DNA of 8,630 nucleotides from CAYXRK01 sp964467615 (lineage in GTDB: Bacteria; Hydrogenedentota; Hydrogenedentia; Hydrogenedentales; GCA-2746185): assembly GCA_964467615.1 (NCBI GenBank), contig CAYXRK010000197.1, positions 1 through 8,630 of the forward strand. The letters run 5' to 3'. Positions 1 to 7,281 of the stretch are shown in pieces. Under the pieces are notes generated by a model that saw nothing but the letters and a program-made list of their open reading frames with translations, had not been told where the DNA came from and did no database searches. Made by a program: the position numbers and the translations under genes. Within the stretch, counting starts at the first letter, position 1, and each line of letters opens with the position of its first letter.

Positions 1-633
1 CTAGTTGCCGCACGTGACGCCGGAGTGCGCCGCGTGGTCTACGCGGGATCGTCCTCGGCATACGGCAACACGCCGCAACTTCCGAAGGTCGAGACCATTC
101 CGCCCGCGCCGTTGTCGCCCTACGCGGTTTCGAAGGTCATCGGCGAAATGTACTGCCGCATTTTCAACGATTTATACGGCCTTGAAACGGTAGTGCTTCG
201 CTATTTCAACGTGTTCGGGCCAAGGCAGGACCCGAATTCCGAATACGCGGCGGTCATTCCGAAATTCATCACGGCGTTGCTCGAGGGGCGGCGGCCGACG
301 ATATTCGGCGACGGGGGACAGACGCGGGATTTCACGCACGTGGACAACGTAGTCGACGCGAACCTTCGTGCATGCGAGAAATTCGGCGTCGCCGGACACA
401 TCATCAACTGTGCTTGCGGCGAACGAACGAGCATCACCGCGCTGTTTGAGGCCATTACAAAGGCGGCCGGAACCACCCTGCCACCGATATATGGCCCGGC
501 GAGAGAGGGCGAGGTGATCCATTCGTTCGCCGATATCACCAAGGCGGCGCTATTACTCGGGTACACCCCGAAGGTCTCATTGTTCAAAGGCTTGGGACGG
601 ACCGTGGTGCTGTACGTCGCGAAGGACAGGTAA
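1..633 (+). CDS. NAD-dependent epimerase/dehydratase (UDP-glucose 4-epimerase-like), 5' end outside window
   Basis: This is the C-terminal 210 residues of an extended short-chain dehydrogenase that interconverts or dehydrates nucleotide sugars, most likely a UDP-hexose 4-epimerase supplying cell-surface polysaccharide. The reading frame is open from base 1, so the start and the N-terminal NAD-binding GxxGxxG loop lie to the left. Visible landmarks, counted from base 1, are the AGSSSAYG segment with the catalytic-region serines (residues 15-22), then SPYAVSK with the catalytic Tyr-x-x-x-Lys pair. These are followed by LRYFNVFGPRQDP, the GDGGQTRDFTHVDNVV substrate-domain signature, and a typical C-terminal ADITKAALLLGY segment. 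The 3' end is complete, and the gene converges on the YihY-family gene with only 40 bases between stops. The family is clear, but the exact sugar substrate cannot be told from sequence alone. Relatives with the same motifs include GalE, WbpP and dTDP-glucose 4,6-dehydratases. Confidence 0.9.
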   Translation, partial: LVAARDAGVRRVVYAGSSSAYGNTPQLPKVETIPPAPLSPYAVSKVIGEMYCRIFNDLYGLETVVLRYFNVFGPRQDPNSEYAAVIPKFITALLEGRRPTIFGDGGQTRDFTHVDNVVDANLRACEKFGVAGHIINCACGERTSITALFEAITKAAGTTLPPIYGPAREGEVIHSFADITKAALLLGYTPKVSLFKGLGRTVVLYVAKDR

Positions 634-673
634 CTCAGCCGCGCGCAATTGGCCGGACACGGTCACCAAGTTC

Positions 674-2329
674 TCAATCCGGCGATGAGCGTTTCTCGCG
701 CGTGAAATCGGCCTCGACTACGTTGGTGTTTGATCCTGGGAGACGGTCCAGTGCCTGCGCGAGCGTTGAGTTTGAATCGAGATTGAGAAGCCGCTGTATG
801 CCTTCGTCTTCGCGCAGCAATGACGGTTCACGGCCGGCCTCCCGTAACGCGGCGCTAACATCGGCAAGACGAATCCGGTCGAGGGCGCGCGCGGGTTGAT
901 ACGTAGGCGGAGTCGTGTTGCACGCGGTGACGAGTCCTACTGCTTCGAGCGCGTCGAGCGCTTCGTTCAACAAACGAGACGGCACGTTGAGTTCCGCCGC
1001 GGCGGTATCGGGGGCGAAGGCGGGCCCGCCTTGGTCGAAGCGCCGGGCGATTTCGACCATGGCGCGCAACGCCACGGCTTCGCGGTACGCAAAGGACGCG
1101 TCTTCCGCGAAACGTTCCAGCGCGAAGGTGTGCTCGTTCTGATACGCGTGGGTGAGTTCGACGCCGAAAAGGAGGATCATCCAGCTTGAGTAAATCCACA
1201 TCAGCAACATTGGGAATTGGGCCAGGGTCGAGAACACGAGGTTGTAGTTTGTCAGCCCGATTTGAAACTGGACATAGGCCCACGACAACAACACCCAAAG
1301 CGTCCCGGCGACGATGCCGCCGAGTAACGCGTAGCGCGTTTTCACGCGGGTGTTCGGCACGACGAGATAGAGCGCGGTGAAGATGAGCCAAATGACGGCA
1401 TATTGCGTGGCGGCGCGCACTGTTACGGCGAGCGGCCCGAGGCGGTCGAGGACTTCCTCGCTCTGGAGCGCGGCATTCACGCCGAGAACGGCGGCCGCGA
1501 CAAAGGGCAGCAGGATGGTGATGAGCAGATAGTCGCCGACCATGCGATACCAAGGCCGGGTCCTGCGGACGCCCCAAATGGTGTTGAAGGCGTTCTCGAT
1601 ATTCCGCAACAGGCCAAGTACGGTCGTCAGGAAAAGAACGATTCCCGACACGAACAGCGCGCTCGGATCGCTTGCGGCGCGATCGGCCAGATCGTTTGCA
1701 AGCCGAAAAACCTCTTTGACAGGGTCGATCTGTTCGTCGGTCTGATGGGTCACGTCGCGAAACAGCGCCCGATGCAGCTCGTCTTGTAGTGCGACGGTTG
1801 CTTTCTTGGAATCGTTCGTTGGTTCCGGTTCCTCCGGCGTCGTTGTCGCGGGACTCTCCTCCGAATCCGCCAATGGCTGGGGGACGACCGCCTGCGGACT
1901 ATCCGTCGATGGTTCGGGAGAAGTGGACTGAGTGCCATCGACGGTCTCAGCATCGGCCGGTTCAACAGGCGCGGCGGCGTTGTCGTCGTCGCCCCTGAAG
2001 AATTCGGCAACGTTCTGCACGGTCCCCTCGACCTGATCCTGGACCATCGTGAAGACGGCCTCGTCCAGGTGGAAGGTGCGAACGGAGTAGAACAAGATCG
2101 CGAGCGTTGGAACGATGGCAAGAATCGTGGCGAAGGTCAGGGCAGAGGCTCGCAGCATCACGGTGCCCCTGCTGAGATTGCCGACGAGCAGGATGACCAC
2201 GCGGACGTTCTTGATGATGAAGCCCTTTGGGACTTCTTCACCGGGCCGACCGATGTGCCAAACGTCGTGCGTGACAAACTGGTGGCCGCGCCGTAGGGCC
2301 GCGAGCAACTTCTCGAAGTGCTGATTCAT
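674..2329 (-). CDS. YihY/virulence factor BrkB family membrane protein with winged-helix C-terminus
   Basis: A 551-residue inner-membrane protein of the YihY/BrkB (UPF0761) family, whose biochemical role is not settled. Six hydrophobic segments are visible, at about residues 61-83, 222-242, 264-286, 308-325, 334-355 and 369-394. The conserved NAFNTIWGV motif follows the second (residues 246-254). Residues about 113-176, between the first two helices, form a low-complexity acidic Pro/Ser/Thr/Glu-rich stretch that family members such as Escherichia coli YihY (about 290 residues) lack. After the membrane part, residues about 412-500 look like a winged helix-turn-helix (AELNVPSRLLNEALDALEAVGLV, then a YQPARALDRI wing). 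C-terminal domains of this kind occur in longer YihY proteins. The ATG start has no clear Shine-Dalgarno sequence, but no better start precedes the first helix. The gene is transcribed divergently from radA and converges on the epimerase gene. Family confidence is high; function remains unknown. Confidence 0.88.
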   Translation of the reverse strand: MNQHFEKLLAALRRGHQFVTHDVWHIGRPGEEVPKGFIIKNVRVVILLVGNLSRGTVMLRASALTFATILAIVPTLAILFYSVRTFHLDEAVFTMVQDQVEGTVQNVAEFFRGDDDNAAAPVEPADAETVDGTQSTSPEPSTDSPQAVVPQPLADSEESPATTTPEEPEPTNDSKKATVALQDELHRALFRDVTHQTDEQIDPVKEVFRLANDLADRAASDPSALFVSGIVLFLTTVLGLLRNIENAFNTIWGVRRTRPWYRMVGDYLLITILLPFVAAAVLGVNAALQSEEVLDRLGPLAVTVRAATQYAVIWLIFTALYLVVPNTRVKTRYALLGGIVAGTLWVLLSWAYVQFQIGLTNYNLVFSTLAQFPMLLMWIYSSWMILLFGVELTHAYQNEHTFALERFAEDASFAYREAVALRAMVEIARRFDQGGPAFAPDTAAAELNVPSRLLNEALDALEAVGLVTACNTTPPTYQPARALDRIRLADVSAALREAGREPSLLREDEGIQRLLNLDSNSTLAQALDRLPGSNTNVVEADFTREKRSSPD

Positions 2330-2355
2330 TGGTGCCGGTGCGCGATTCCGCTTCG

Positions 2356-2384
2356 TTGGCTAGCAGCCCGCGATTTTCTATAGT
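2356..2384 (+). promoter_or_regulatory. Putative sigma70-type promoter for radA and downstream genes
   Basis: TTGGCT at 2356-2361 (4 of 6 matches to the -35 consensus) is followed after 17 bases by TATAGT at 2379-2384 (5 of 6 matches to -10). It lies in the divergent gap between the YihY gene and radA, about 40 bases before the radA start. This is a pattern match only. The overlapping CTATAG is a palindrome, so a -10-like TATAGA also reads leftward toward the YihY gene. Confidence 0.5.
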
Positions 2385-2411
2385 GTACCGCATTGTTCGT
2401 CCGCTGATGTC

Positions 2412-2416
2412 AGGAA
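2412..2416 (+). promoter_or_regulatory. Ribosome binding site that decides the radA start
   Basis: AGGAA lies 8 bases before the ATG at 2425. It supports that start over the in-frame TTG at 2329 and ATG at 2407. The site is downstream of the putative promoter at 2356-2384, whereas the TTG at 2329 would lie upstream of it. Confidence 0.6.
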
Positions 2417-2424
2417 ACCGGGTC

Positions 2425-3783
2425 ATGGTGAAGGCAAAGACGGTGTATGTGTGCCAGCATTGCGGCGCCATTGCGCCACGCTGGGAAGGCAAGTGTTCCG
2501 ACTGCGGGGAATGGAACACCATCGTCGAGGAGTCGCGCGTCGAGGCGGGCGGGAAGGGACACGGCGCGACTCGCGCGGCCGCGGTGCCCGTCCCCATTAC
2601 GGCGAAGGATTCGGAACCGCCGTCCAGGCTGCCGACGGGGCTCGCCGAATGCGACCGCGTGTTGGGTGGCGGGATCGTTCCCGGCTCGCTCGTGCTCGTG
2701 GGGGGCGATCCCGGCATCGGGAAATCGACGCTGATGTTGCAGGCGGCGAGTCATATCGCCAAGGCCAGCGGCCCGGTGCTTTACATTTCCGGCGAGGAAT
2801 CCTTCGACCAGGCGCGCATGCGCGCGAAACGCCTGAACGCGCTGCACGACCGATTGCTCATGTTGACCGAGACTGACATGGCGACCGTGTTGGACCGAAT
2901 CGCGTCCGCGAACTACGCCTGCGTGATGGTCGATTCGATCCAGTCCATGCACAACGATGCGCTCGGTTCCGCTGCGGGAAGCGTGGGCCAGGTGCGTGAA
3001 TGCGCGAACGAGTTCCTGCGTGCCGCGAAGGGCCGCGATGTCCCGATCTTCCTTGTGGGCCACGTGACGAAGGACGGCAGCATCGCGGGGCCGCGCGTGC
3101 TGGAGCATCTTGTCGACACCGTGCTGTACTTCGAGGGCGAGGGCAAGCACGCGTTGCGCATCCTGCGCGGCGTGAAGAACCGGTTCGGCTCGACGAACGA
3201 AATCGGCGTCTTCGAGATGACCGATGCGGGACTCAAGGAGGTCGAGAGTCCGAGCGAACTTTTCTTGCGCGAGCGGCCCGAGTCCGCCAGCGGAAGCGCC
3301 GTCATCCCGAGCGTCGAAGGAACGCGCCCGCTGCTCGTCGAAGTGCAGGCGCTGGTCACCGAAAGCCACCTCGCCACGCCGCGGCGGACCGTCACGGGGG
3401 TCAACTCGAATCGCGTTGCGCTGATTCTGGCCGTGCTCGAGAAACGCGGCGGCCTCTTGTTCTCGGACAAGGACGTGTACGTGAATGTCGCGGGCGGCGT
3501 GCGGCTCGATGAACCAGCGGCCGATCTCGCGGTCGCGTTGGCGCTGGCATCGAGTCTGCTCGATCGGGCCATCCCGCGCGATGTGGCGGTGTTCGGGGAA
3601 ATTGGACTCGCCGGAGAAATTCGCGCGGTGGATCACGCCAGAATGCGGACTGCGGAGGCCTCGAAGTTTGGGTTTCAAACGTGTATTCTACCCGCTGGAA
3701 GTGCTTTAGACATAGACACTTCCGCGATTCGAGTGGTTCCCGTGAGACAGATCCGCGAGGCGGTGGACGCGGCCATTGACTAG
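2425..3783 (+). CDS. radA: DNA repair protein RadA (Sms)
   Basis: RadA is a RecA-related hexameric ATPase that drives branch migration of recombination intermediates and helps process stalled forks. At 452 residues it is the usual length. In order it shows a four-cysteine zinc finger (C10, C13, C24, C27, in CQHCG and CSDCGEW), the Walker A motif GGDPGIGKST at residues 93-102, a Walker B strand ending VMVD at 167-170, and the RadA-specific KNRFG motif at 251-255. A C-terminal Lon-protease-like domain follows, with GGVRLDEPAADLAVALALA at about 358-376 and GEIGLAGEIRAV at 391-402. The start at 2425 begins with MVKAKTVYVCQHCG, as RadA proteins typically do, and has a ribosome binding site; the frame stays open upstream to 2329 but that part shows no RadA similarity. 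disA follows after 20 bases, the same order as in Bacillus subtilis, where the two are co-transcribed. Confidence 0.97.
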   Translation: MVKAKTVYVCQHCGAIAPRWEGKCSDCGEWNTIVEESRVEAGGKGHGATRAAAVPVPITAKDSEPPSRLPTGLAECDRVLGGGIVPGSLVLVGGDPGIGKSTLMLQAASHIAKASGPVLYISGEESFDQARMRAKRLNALHDRLLMLTETDMATVLDRIASANYACVMVDSIQSMHNDALGSAAGSVGQVRECANEFLRAAKGRDVPIFLVGHVTKDGSIAGPRVLEHLVDTVLYFEGEGKHALRILRGVKNRFGSTNEIGVFEMTDAGLKEVESPSELFLRERPESASGSAVIPSVEGTRPLLVEVQALVTESHLATPRRTVTGVNSNRVALILAVLEKRGGLLFSDKDVYVNVAGGVRLDEPAADLAVALALASSLLDRAIPRDVAVFGEIGLAGEIRAVDHARMRTAEASKFGFQTCILPAGSALDIDTSAIRVVPVRQIREAVDAAID

Positions 3784-3791
3784 CTAGACCC

Positions 3792-3797
3792 AGGAGG
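3792..3797 (+). promoter_or_regulatory. Strong ribosome binding site for disA
   Basis: A perfect AGGAGG sits 6 bases before the GTG at 3804 and lies in the short radA-disA gap. It settles the choice of the non-ATG start for disA. Confidence 0.85.
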
Positions 3798-3803
3798 ATC
3801 GGC

Positions 3804-4883
3804 GTGCCGGGAAAGAGAAATAAATCGGCTGACGAATCGTTCCGAGACGCCCTGAGCATGATCTCGCCGGGTACGCGGCTTCGCGAGGCGATCAGCGCAA
3901 TACTCCAGAGCCATACTGGCGCCTTGCTTTGTTTTGGTCCGCCCAAACAATTGGCCGATCTTTCTGAAGGCGGGGTGCAACTCGACGCGCCGGCGACGCC
4001 GCAACTGTTGTTCGAACTCAGCAAGATGGATGGCGCGATCATCCTGAGCGGCGACGGCTCGCGCGTGTTGTTCGCCAACCGCTTCTTAAAGCCGGACACC
4101 GCGTTCGCGTCGAACGAAACCGGCACGCGCCACCGCGCCGCGGAACGCTTCGCCAAGCAGGCCAAGTGCATGGTCATTGCGGTGTCCGAACGCCGCGCCA
4201 GCGTGACGCTGTTCGTGCACAACCACAAGCACCAACTCGAAAGCATTACGGCGCTGATGAACAAGGCAATTCAAACGTTGCAGACCATGGAGAAATTCAT
4301 GGGCGGTTTGCGCGAATCGCTGCGTGAACTGAGCGTGCGCGAGTTCCAGGACATGGTCACAATATTTGACGTGTGCAAACCGGTGCAGCGCTACGAGACC
4401 GTCGTGCGCATTGGCCGTGAGATGGAGCCGTACATCCTCGAACTCGGCAGCGAGGGGCGGCTCGTCGAGTTACAATTGAAGGAGTTGCTTCAGACCTGCG
4501 AAGAGGCGACGCTCGTAGTCCGCGACTACTTCAAGGAGCCGGCCAAGCTGAATATGGAGGCCGTGTTGGAAAAGTTGGCCGAGATGGACCAGCAGGAACT
4601 GATCAACCTCGGCAGTATCAGCCAGCTCATGGGCTACAACCCAAACCTCCGGCGCGTGGACACGTATCTCTCGCCGCGCGGGTACCGCATTCTCGCCCAG
4701 ACACAACGCCTCACGCCGCAGATCATCGAGAACCTCGTCCAGCGGTTCGGGACGTTGCAGCAGATCATGCGCGCGCCGAAGGAAGACCTCTACGAGGTCG
4801 AGGGCGTTGGCGAAGTGCTGGCCGAGCGCGTGCGCGTGGGCCTGAACCTGCTCCAGAACCAACTCGCCCTGGAACGTCGGTAG
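3804..4883 (+). CDS. disA: DNA integrity scanning diadenylate cyclase DisA
   Basis: DisA joins two ATP molecules into the second messenger c-di-AMP and slows when it meets branched DNA, so it reports DNA damage. The 359-residue protein has the normal length and domain order. The N-terminal DAC domain carries the catalytic DGA motif at residues 76-78 (KMDGAIILS) and the RHR motif at 109-111 (GTRHRAAER). A helical linker spans about 150-280. The C-terminal helix-hairpin-helix DNA-binding domain ends with DLYEVEGVGEVLAERVRVGL at about 328-347. The GTG start is fixed by the AGGAGG sequence before it. The gene lies 20 bases after radA and 36 bases before pyrD, so co-transcription with both is likely. 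In B. subtilis RadA binds DisA and restrains its activity, which fits the adjacency here. All motifs look intact, so an active cyclase is expected. Confidence 0.97.
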   Translation: MPGKRNKSADESFRDALSMISPGTRLREAISAILQSHTGALLCFGPPKQLADLSEGGVQLDAPATPQLLFELSKMDGAIILSGDGSRVLFANRFLKPDTAFASNETGTRHRAAERFAKQAKCMVIAVSERRASVTLFVHNHKHQLESITALMNKAIQTLQTMEKFMGGLRESLRELSVREFQDMVTIFDVCKPVQRYETVVRIGREMEPYILELGSEGRLVELQLKELLQTCEEATLVVRDYFKEPAKLNMEAVLEKLAEMDQQELINLGSISQLMGYNPNLRRVDTYLSPRGYRILAQTQRLTPQIIENLVQRFGTLQQIMRAPKEDLYEVEGVGEVLAERVRVGLNLLQNQLALERR

Positions 4884-4919
4884 GATGAGCGGCCCGCGCG
4901 CGACGAGAGGACTGCGCGC

Positions 4920-5930
4920 ATGAGTTACCGTTTGCTGAGGCCGCTGCTCTTCGGGCTGGACGCCGAGACAAGCCACGGTCTAGCCACGGCAGCCCTCGAA
5001 GCCGCGCAATTGAACCCGCTCCTGCTCAGGAGACTCCGGCGCAGGAACCACGCGCACGACGGACCGCTGCGCAAGACCGTCGCCGGAATCGAGTTCCCGA
5101 ATCCCATCGGTCTCGCCGCGGGGTTTGACAAGAACGCCAAGCTCGTCGAAGCCATGGCGGCGCTCGGATTCGGGTTTGTTGAAGTAGGCACCGTGACGCC
5201 GCGCCCACAAGCCGGCAACCCAAAGCCACGGCTCTTTCGGTTGCCGGAAGAGCAGTCGCTGCAAAACGCGATGGGTTTCAATAATGACGGTATGGAAATC
5301 ATCTACCAGCGTCTCAAACGTGGTTGGCCGTATTCGGTGCCCGTTGGCGTGAACCTCGGCAGGAACAAGGACACACCGAACGAAAAAACGCTGGACGACT
5401 ACCTGATGCTGCTGAACACGTTCGCCGACGTGGGCGACTACTACGTGATCAACGTGTCGTCACCCAACACGCCAGGACTGCGCGATTTCCAAAATGAGCC
5501 GTTCATCCGCGATGCATTTGTGAAAGGCCGCGGGATCACCAACAAACCGATCTTTCTAAAAGTCGCGCCCGATGGGCAGATTTCGGAAATCGTTGGGCTT
5601 TGCAAGACGGCAGTCGATGCGGGCGCGGCAGGCATCATCGCCACGAACACGAGCATCGATTACACGTTGACGCCGCGCGCACGAAATTTCGGCGGACTCA
5701 GCGGCGCGGTCATCCGCGAAAAAAGCTTCGAAGTCTTCCGCTCCATCGCGGCCGAGCTACGCGGGGCCTGCGCCCTCATCAGCGTGGGCGGAATTGATTC
5801 CGCGGAAGAAACCGAACGCCGCTTCGACGCCGGGGCCAATCTGGTGCAGGTCTATACCGCTCTCATTTACAATGGCCCGAATCTCGTTCGAGACTTGACG
5901 AGAGAACTCGCAGATAGAACGAAACGATAA
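4920..5930 (+). CDS. pyrD: Dihydroorotate dehydrogenase (quinone), class 2
   Basis: This FMN enzyme oxidises dihydroorotate to orotate, the fourth step of UMP synthesis, and passes electrons to membrane quinones. The 336-residue length and the N-terminal extension (MSYRLLRPLLFGLDAETSHGL, the membrane-associating helices) mark class 2 rather than the cytosolic class 1. Motifs run NPIGLAAGFDKNAK (residues 61-74), VEVGTVTPRPQAGNPKPRLFRL (87-108), NAMGFNN (116-122), NVSSPNTPGLR with the class 2 catalytic serine region (178-188), FLKVAPD (212-218), ATNTSIDY (241-248), GGLSGAVIREKS (258-269) and ISVGGI (287-292). The ATG is preceded by GAGAGGA at 4905-4911. Like the pyrF and pyrE that follow, it belongs to the pyrimidine block. 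Quinone dependence suggests an organism with a respiratory chain. Confidence 0.96.
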   Translation: MSYRLLRPLLFGLDAETSHGLATAALEAAQLNPLLLRRLRRRNHAHDGPLRKTVAGIEFPNPIGLAAGFDKNAKLVEAMAALGFGFVEVGTVTPRPQAGNPKPRLFRLPEEQSLQNAMGFNNDGMEIIYQRLKRGWPYSVPVGVNLGRNKDTPNEKTLDDYLMLLNTFADVGDYYVINVSSPNTPGLRDFQNEPFIRDAFVKGRGITNKPIFLKVAPDGQISEIVGLCKTAVDAGAAGIIATNTSIDYTLTPRARNFGGLSGAVIREKSFEVFRSIAAELRGACALISVGGIDSAEETERRFDAGANLVQVYTALIYNGPNLVRDLTRELADRTKR

Positions 5931-5949
5931 TCGGATTACTCCCGGATCG

Positions 5950-6639
5950 ATGGCCACTGAACTTATTGTAGTCCTGGACGTAGATACGGCGGACGAAGCG
6001 CTCCGCATTGTCGATACGTGCGAAGGCTGCGACTGGTTCAAGATTGGCGTGCAACTTTTCACGAGGTGCGGGCCGAAGATTCTTGAATCGATGCGACAAC
6101 GCCGCAAGCGGGTCATGCTCGACCTCAAGTTTCATGACATTCCGAACACGGTCTATCACGCGGCCCGCGCCGCCTGCGATCAAGGCGCGAGCATGTTTAC
6201 GGTGCATGCATCCGGCGGCTCGGCGATGATCGCTCACGCGCGAAAGGGGGCGGAAGGTTCGGACGCGAAAATTCTGGCGGTGACTATTCTGACGAGCATT
6301 TCCGCCCAGGTGCTGCGCCAGGAAGTCGGGATGAGCGATCGTCCCGAGGCCGCCGTGCCGCGCCTCGCGAAACTCGCACGCGACGCCGGGGCGCACGGAA
6401 TCGTGTGTTCGCCGAGGGAGATCAAGTCGGTCCGTGAGGTCGTCGGCCCGGGCACGCTCATTGTCACGCCCGGCATACGGCCCGACTGGTCAGCGCCGGA
6501 CGATCAGATTCGTCTCATGACGCCGCGCGAGGCCGCGCTGGCGGGAGCGGACTACATCGTCGTGGGCCGGCCGATTCTGCGCCATCCGCAACCGGCCGAG
6601 GCCGTCCGGCTCATCAAAGAGGAAATTTATTTCGCATGA
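5950..6639 (+). CDS. pyrF: Orotidine 5'-phosphate decarboxylase
   Basis: PyrF removes the carboxyl group of OMP to give UMP, the last step of de novo pyrimidine synthesis. The protein is 229 residues, standard for the bacterial group I enzyme, and folds as a TIM barrel. It opens with LIVVLDVDTADEAL and has Lys31 in FKIG. The catalytic Asp-Lys-x-x-Asp array is seen in LDLKFHDIPNTV, with D58, K60 and D63. The phosphate-binding end has VTPGIRP at residues 172-178 and GADYIVVGRPIL at 199-210. No strong Shine-Dalgarno precedes the ATG, which lies 19 bases after the pyrD stop, so translational coupling is possible. Its stop overlaps the pyrE start by four bases (ATGA). All key residues are present. 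Confidence 0.96.
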   Translation: MATELIVVLDVDTADEALRIVDTCEGCDWFKIGVQLFTRCGPKILESMRQRRKRVMLDLKFHDIPNTVYHAARAACDQGASMFTVHASGGSAMIAHARKGAEGSDAKILAVTILTSISAQVLRQEVGMSDRPEAAVPRLAKLARDAGAHGIVCSPREIKSVREVVGPGTLIVTPGIRPDWSAPDDQIRLMTPREAALAGADYIVVGRPILRHPQPAEAVRLIKEEIYFA

Positions 6640-7211
6640 CCTCAGGCGAAGTACTTGATACTTTTCGCGAGTGCGGCGCGTTGCTCGAGGGCCACTTCGT
6701 TTACACGAGCGGTCGCCATGGCCGGCAATTTATCCAGGCCGCGCGCGTCTTGCAGTATCCGAAACACACGGAGCGGCTCTGCACAGCTATGGCGGAGGAA
6801 TTCGCCGGACGCGGCGTTCAGCTTGTCGTCGGCCCCGCGACGGGCGGCATCATTCTCGCGTACGAGACCGCGCGGCATTTGGGCTGCCGCGCCGCCTTCA
6901 CCGAGAAGGAGGGCGATGGCATGGCCGTCAAACGCGGATTCAAAATCGACCACGGCGCGAGGACGCTGGTAGTCGAGGACATCGTGACGACGGGCGGATC
7001 CGTGAAGAAAACCATCGCACACCTCCGCGAACGCGGCGCGGACATCATCGGCGTTTGCGTGCTCATTGATCGCAGCGGCGGCGAGGTGGCGTTTGATTGC
7101 GACTACAAGCCCCTCGCCACGCTCGCCCTCGAAAGTTGGGGGCCGGAGGATCCGCTGCCCGAAGACCTGCGAACGATTCCCGCAATCGACCCGGACGACC
7201 TCGTGGGGTAG
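6636..7211 (+). CDS. pyrE: Orotate phosphoribosyltransferase
   Basis: PyrE joins orotate to PRPP to form OMP, the fifth step of UMP synthesis, between the PyrD and PyrF reactions. The 191-residue protein has the type I phosphoribosyltransferase fold. The PRPP-binding loop is TLVVEDIVTTGGSV (residues 110-123), and the flexible-loop region TEKEGDGMAVKRGF lies at 89-102. The N-terminus (ALLEGHFVYTSGRHGRQFIQ) matches the Thermus-like branch of PyrE rather than the E. coli branch. The ATG overlaps the pyrF stop in ATGA, which indicates translational coupling; GAGGA at 6619-6623 may assist initiation. One oddity is the C-terminus. As I recall the family, members of this branch end with a CPLC pair near residue 172, but here that part reads EDPLPE and both cysteines are missing. 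Active-site motifs are intact, so activity is expected. Confidence 0.94.
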   Translation: MTSGEVLDTFRECGALLEGHFVYTSGRHGRQFIQAARVLQYPKHTERLCTAMAEEFAGRGVQLVVGPATGGIILAYETARHLGCRAAFTEKEGDGMAVKRGFKIDHGARTLVVEDIVTTGGSVKKTIAHLRERGADIIGVCVLIDRSGGEVAFDCDYKPLATLALESWGPEDPLPEDLRTIPAIDPDDLVG

Positions 7212-7281
7212 CAGGCGTTCGTAAAATTAATGGCAGTGTCTCGTTTGCTAAACTAACGGTAGACAGTGGAGACGAATTGCC
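7212..7281 (+). promoter_or_regulatory. Short AT-richer gap, possible weak promoter for the HicB-like gene
   Basis: The 70 bases between pyrE and the HicB-like gene are visibly richer in A and T than their surroundings. TAAACT at 7249-7254 could act as a -10, but the hexamer at the right distance upstream (TTAATG, 7227-7232) is a poor -35. A small inverted repeat GTTT-GCT-AAAC occupies 7243-7253 and overlaps that -10. GGAG at 7268-7271 is a fair ribosome binding site for the ATG at 7282. I see no intrinsic terminator after pyrE. Confidence 0.25.

Noticed and set aside
634..673. A possible bidirectional terminator between the epimerase and YihY genes
   Set aside because: The short GC-rich stretch holds no convincing stem-loop followed by a T run in either direction.
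2329..2424. An N-terminal extension of radA from an in-frame TTG
   Set aside because: The extra 32 residues do not resemble RadA, the putative promoter lies inside this stretch, and the ATG at 2425 has its own ribosome binding site and the typical first residues.
2410..3678. A 422-residue open frame on the - strand opposite radA
   Set aside because: Its translation is rich in Arg and His with no family motif, whereas the + strand carries every RadA motif. Long antisense frames are expected in GC-rich coding DNA.
3401..4264. A 287-residue - strand frame across the radA-disA junction
   Set aside because: It is antisense to two well-supported genes and has no recognisable domain or ribosome binding site.
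7153..7218. A frameshift that would give PyrE a cysteine-containing tail (CPKTC in the next frame)
   Set aside because: The spacing is Cys-x3-Cys rather than the family's CPLC, while the in-frame sequence still keeps the Pro-Leu of that motif. Chance is the simpler explanation.
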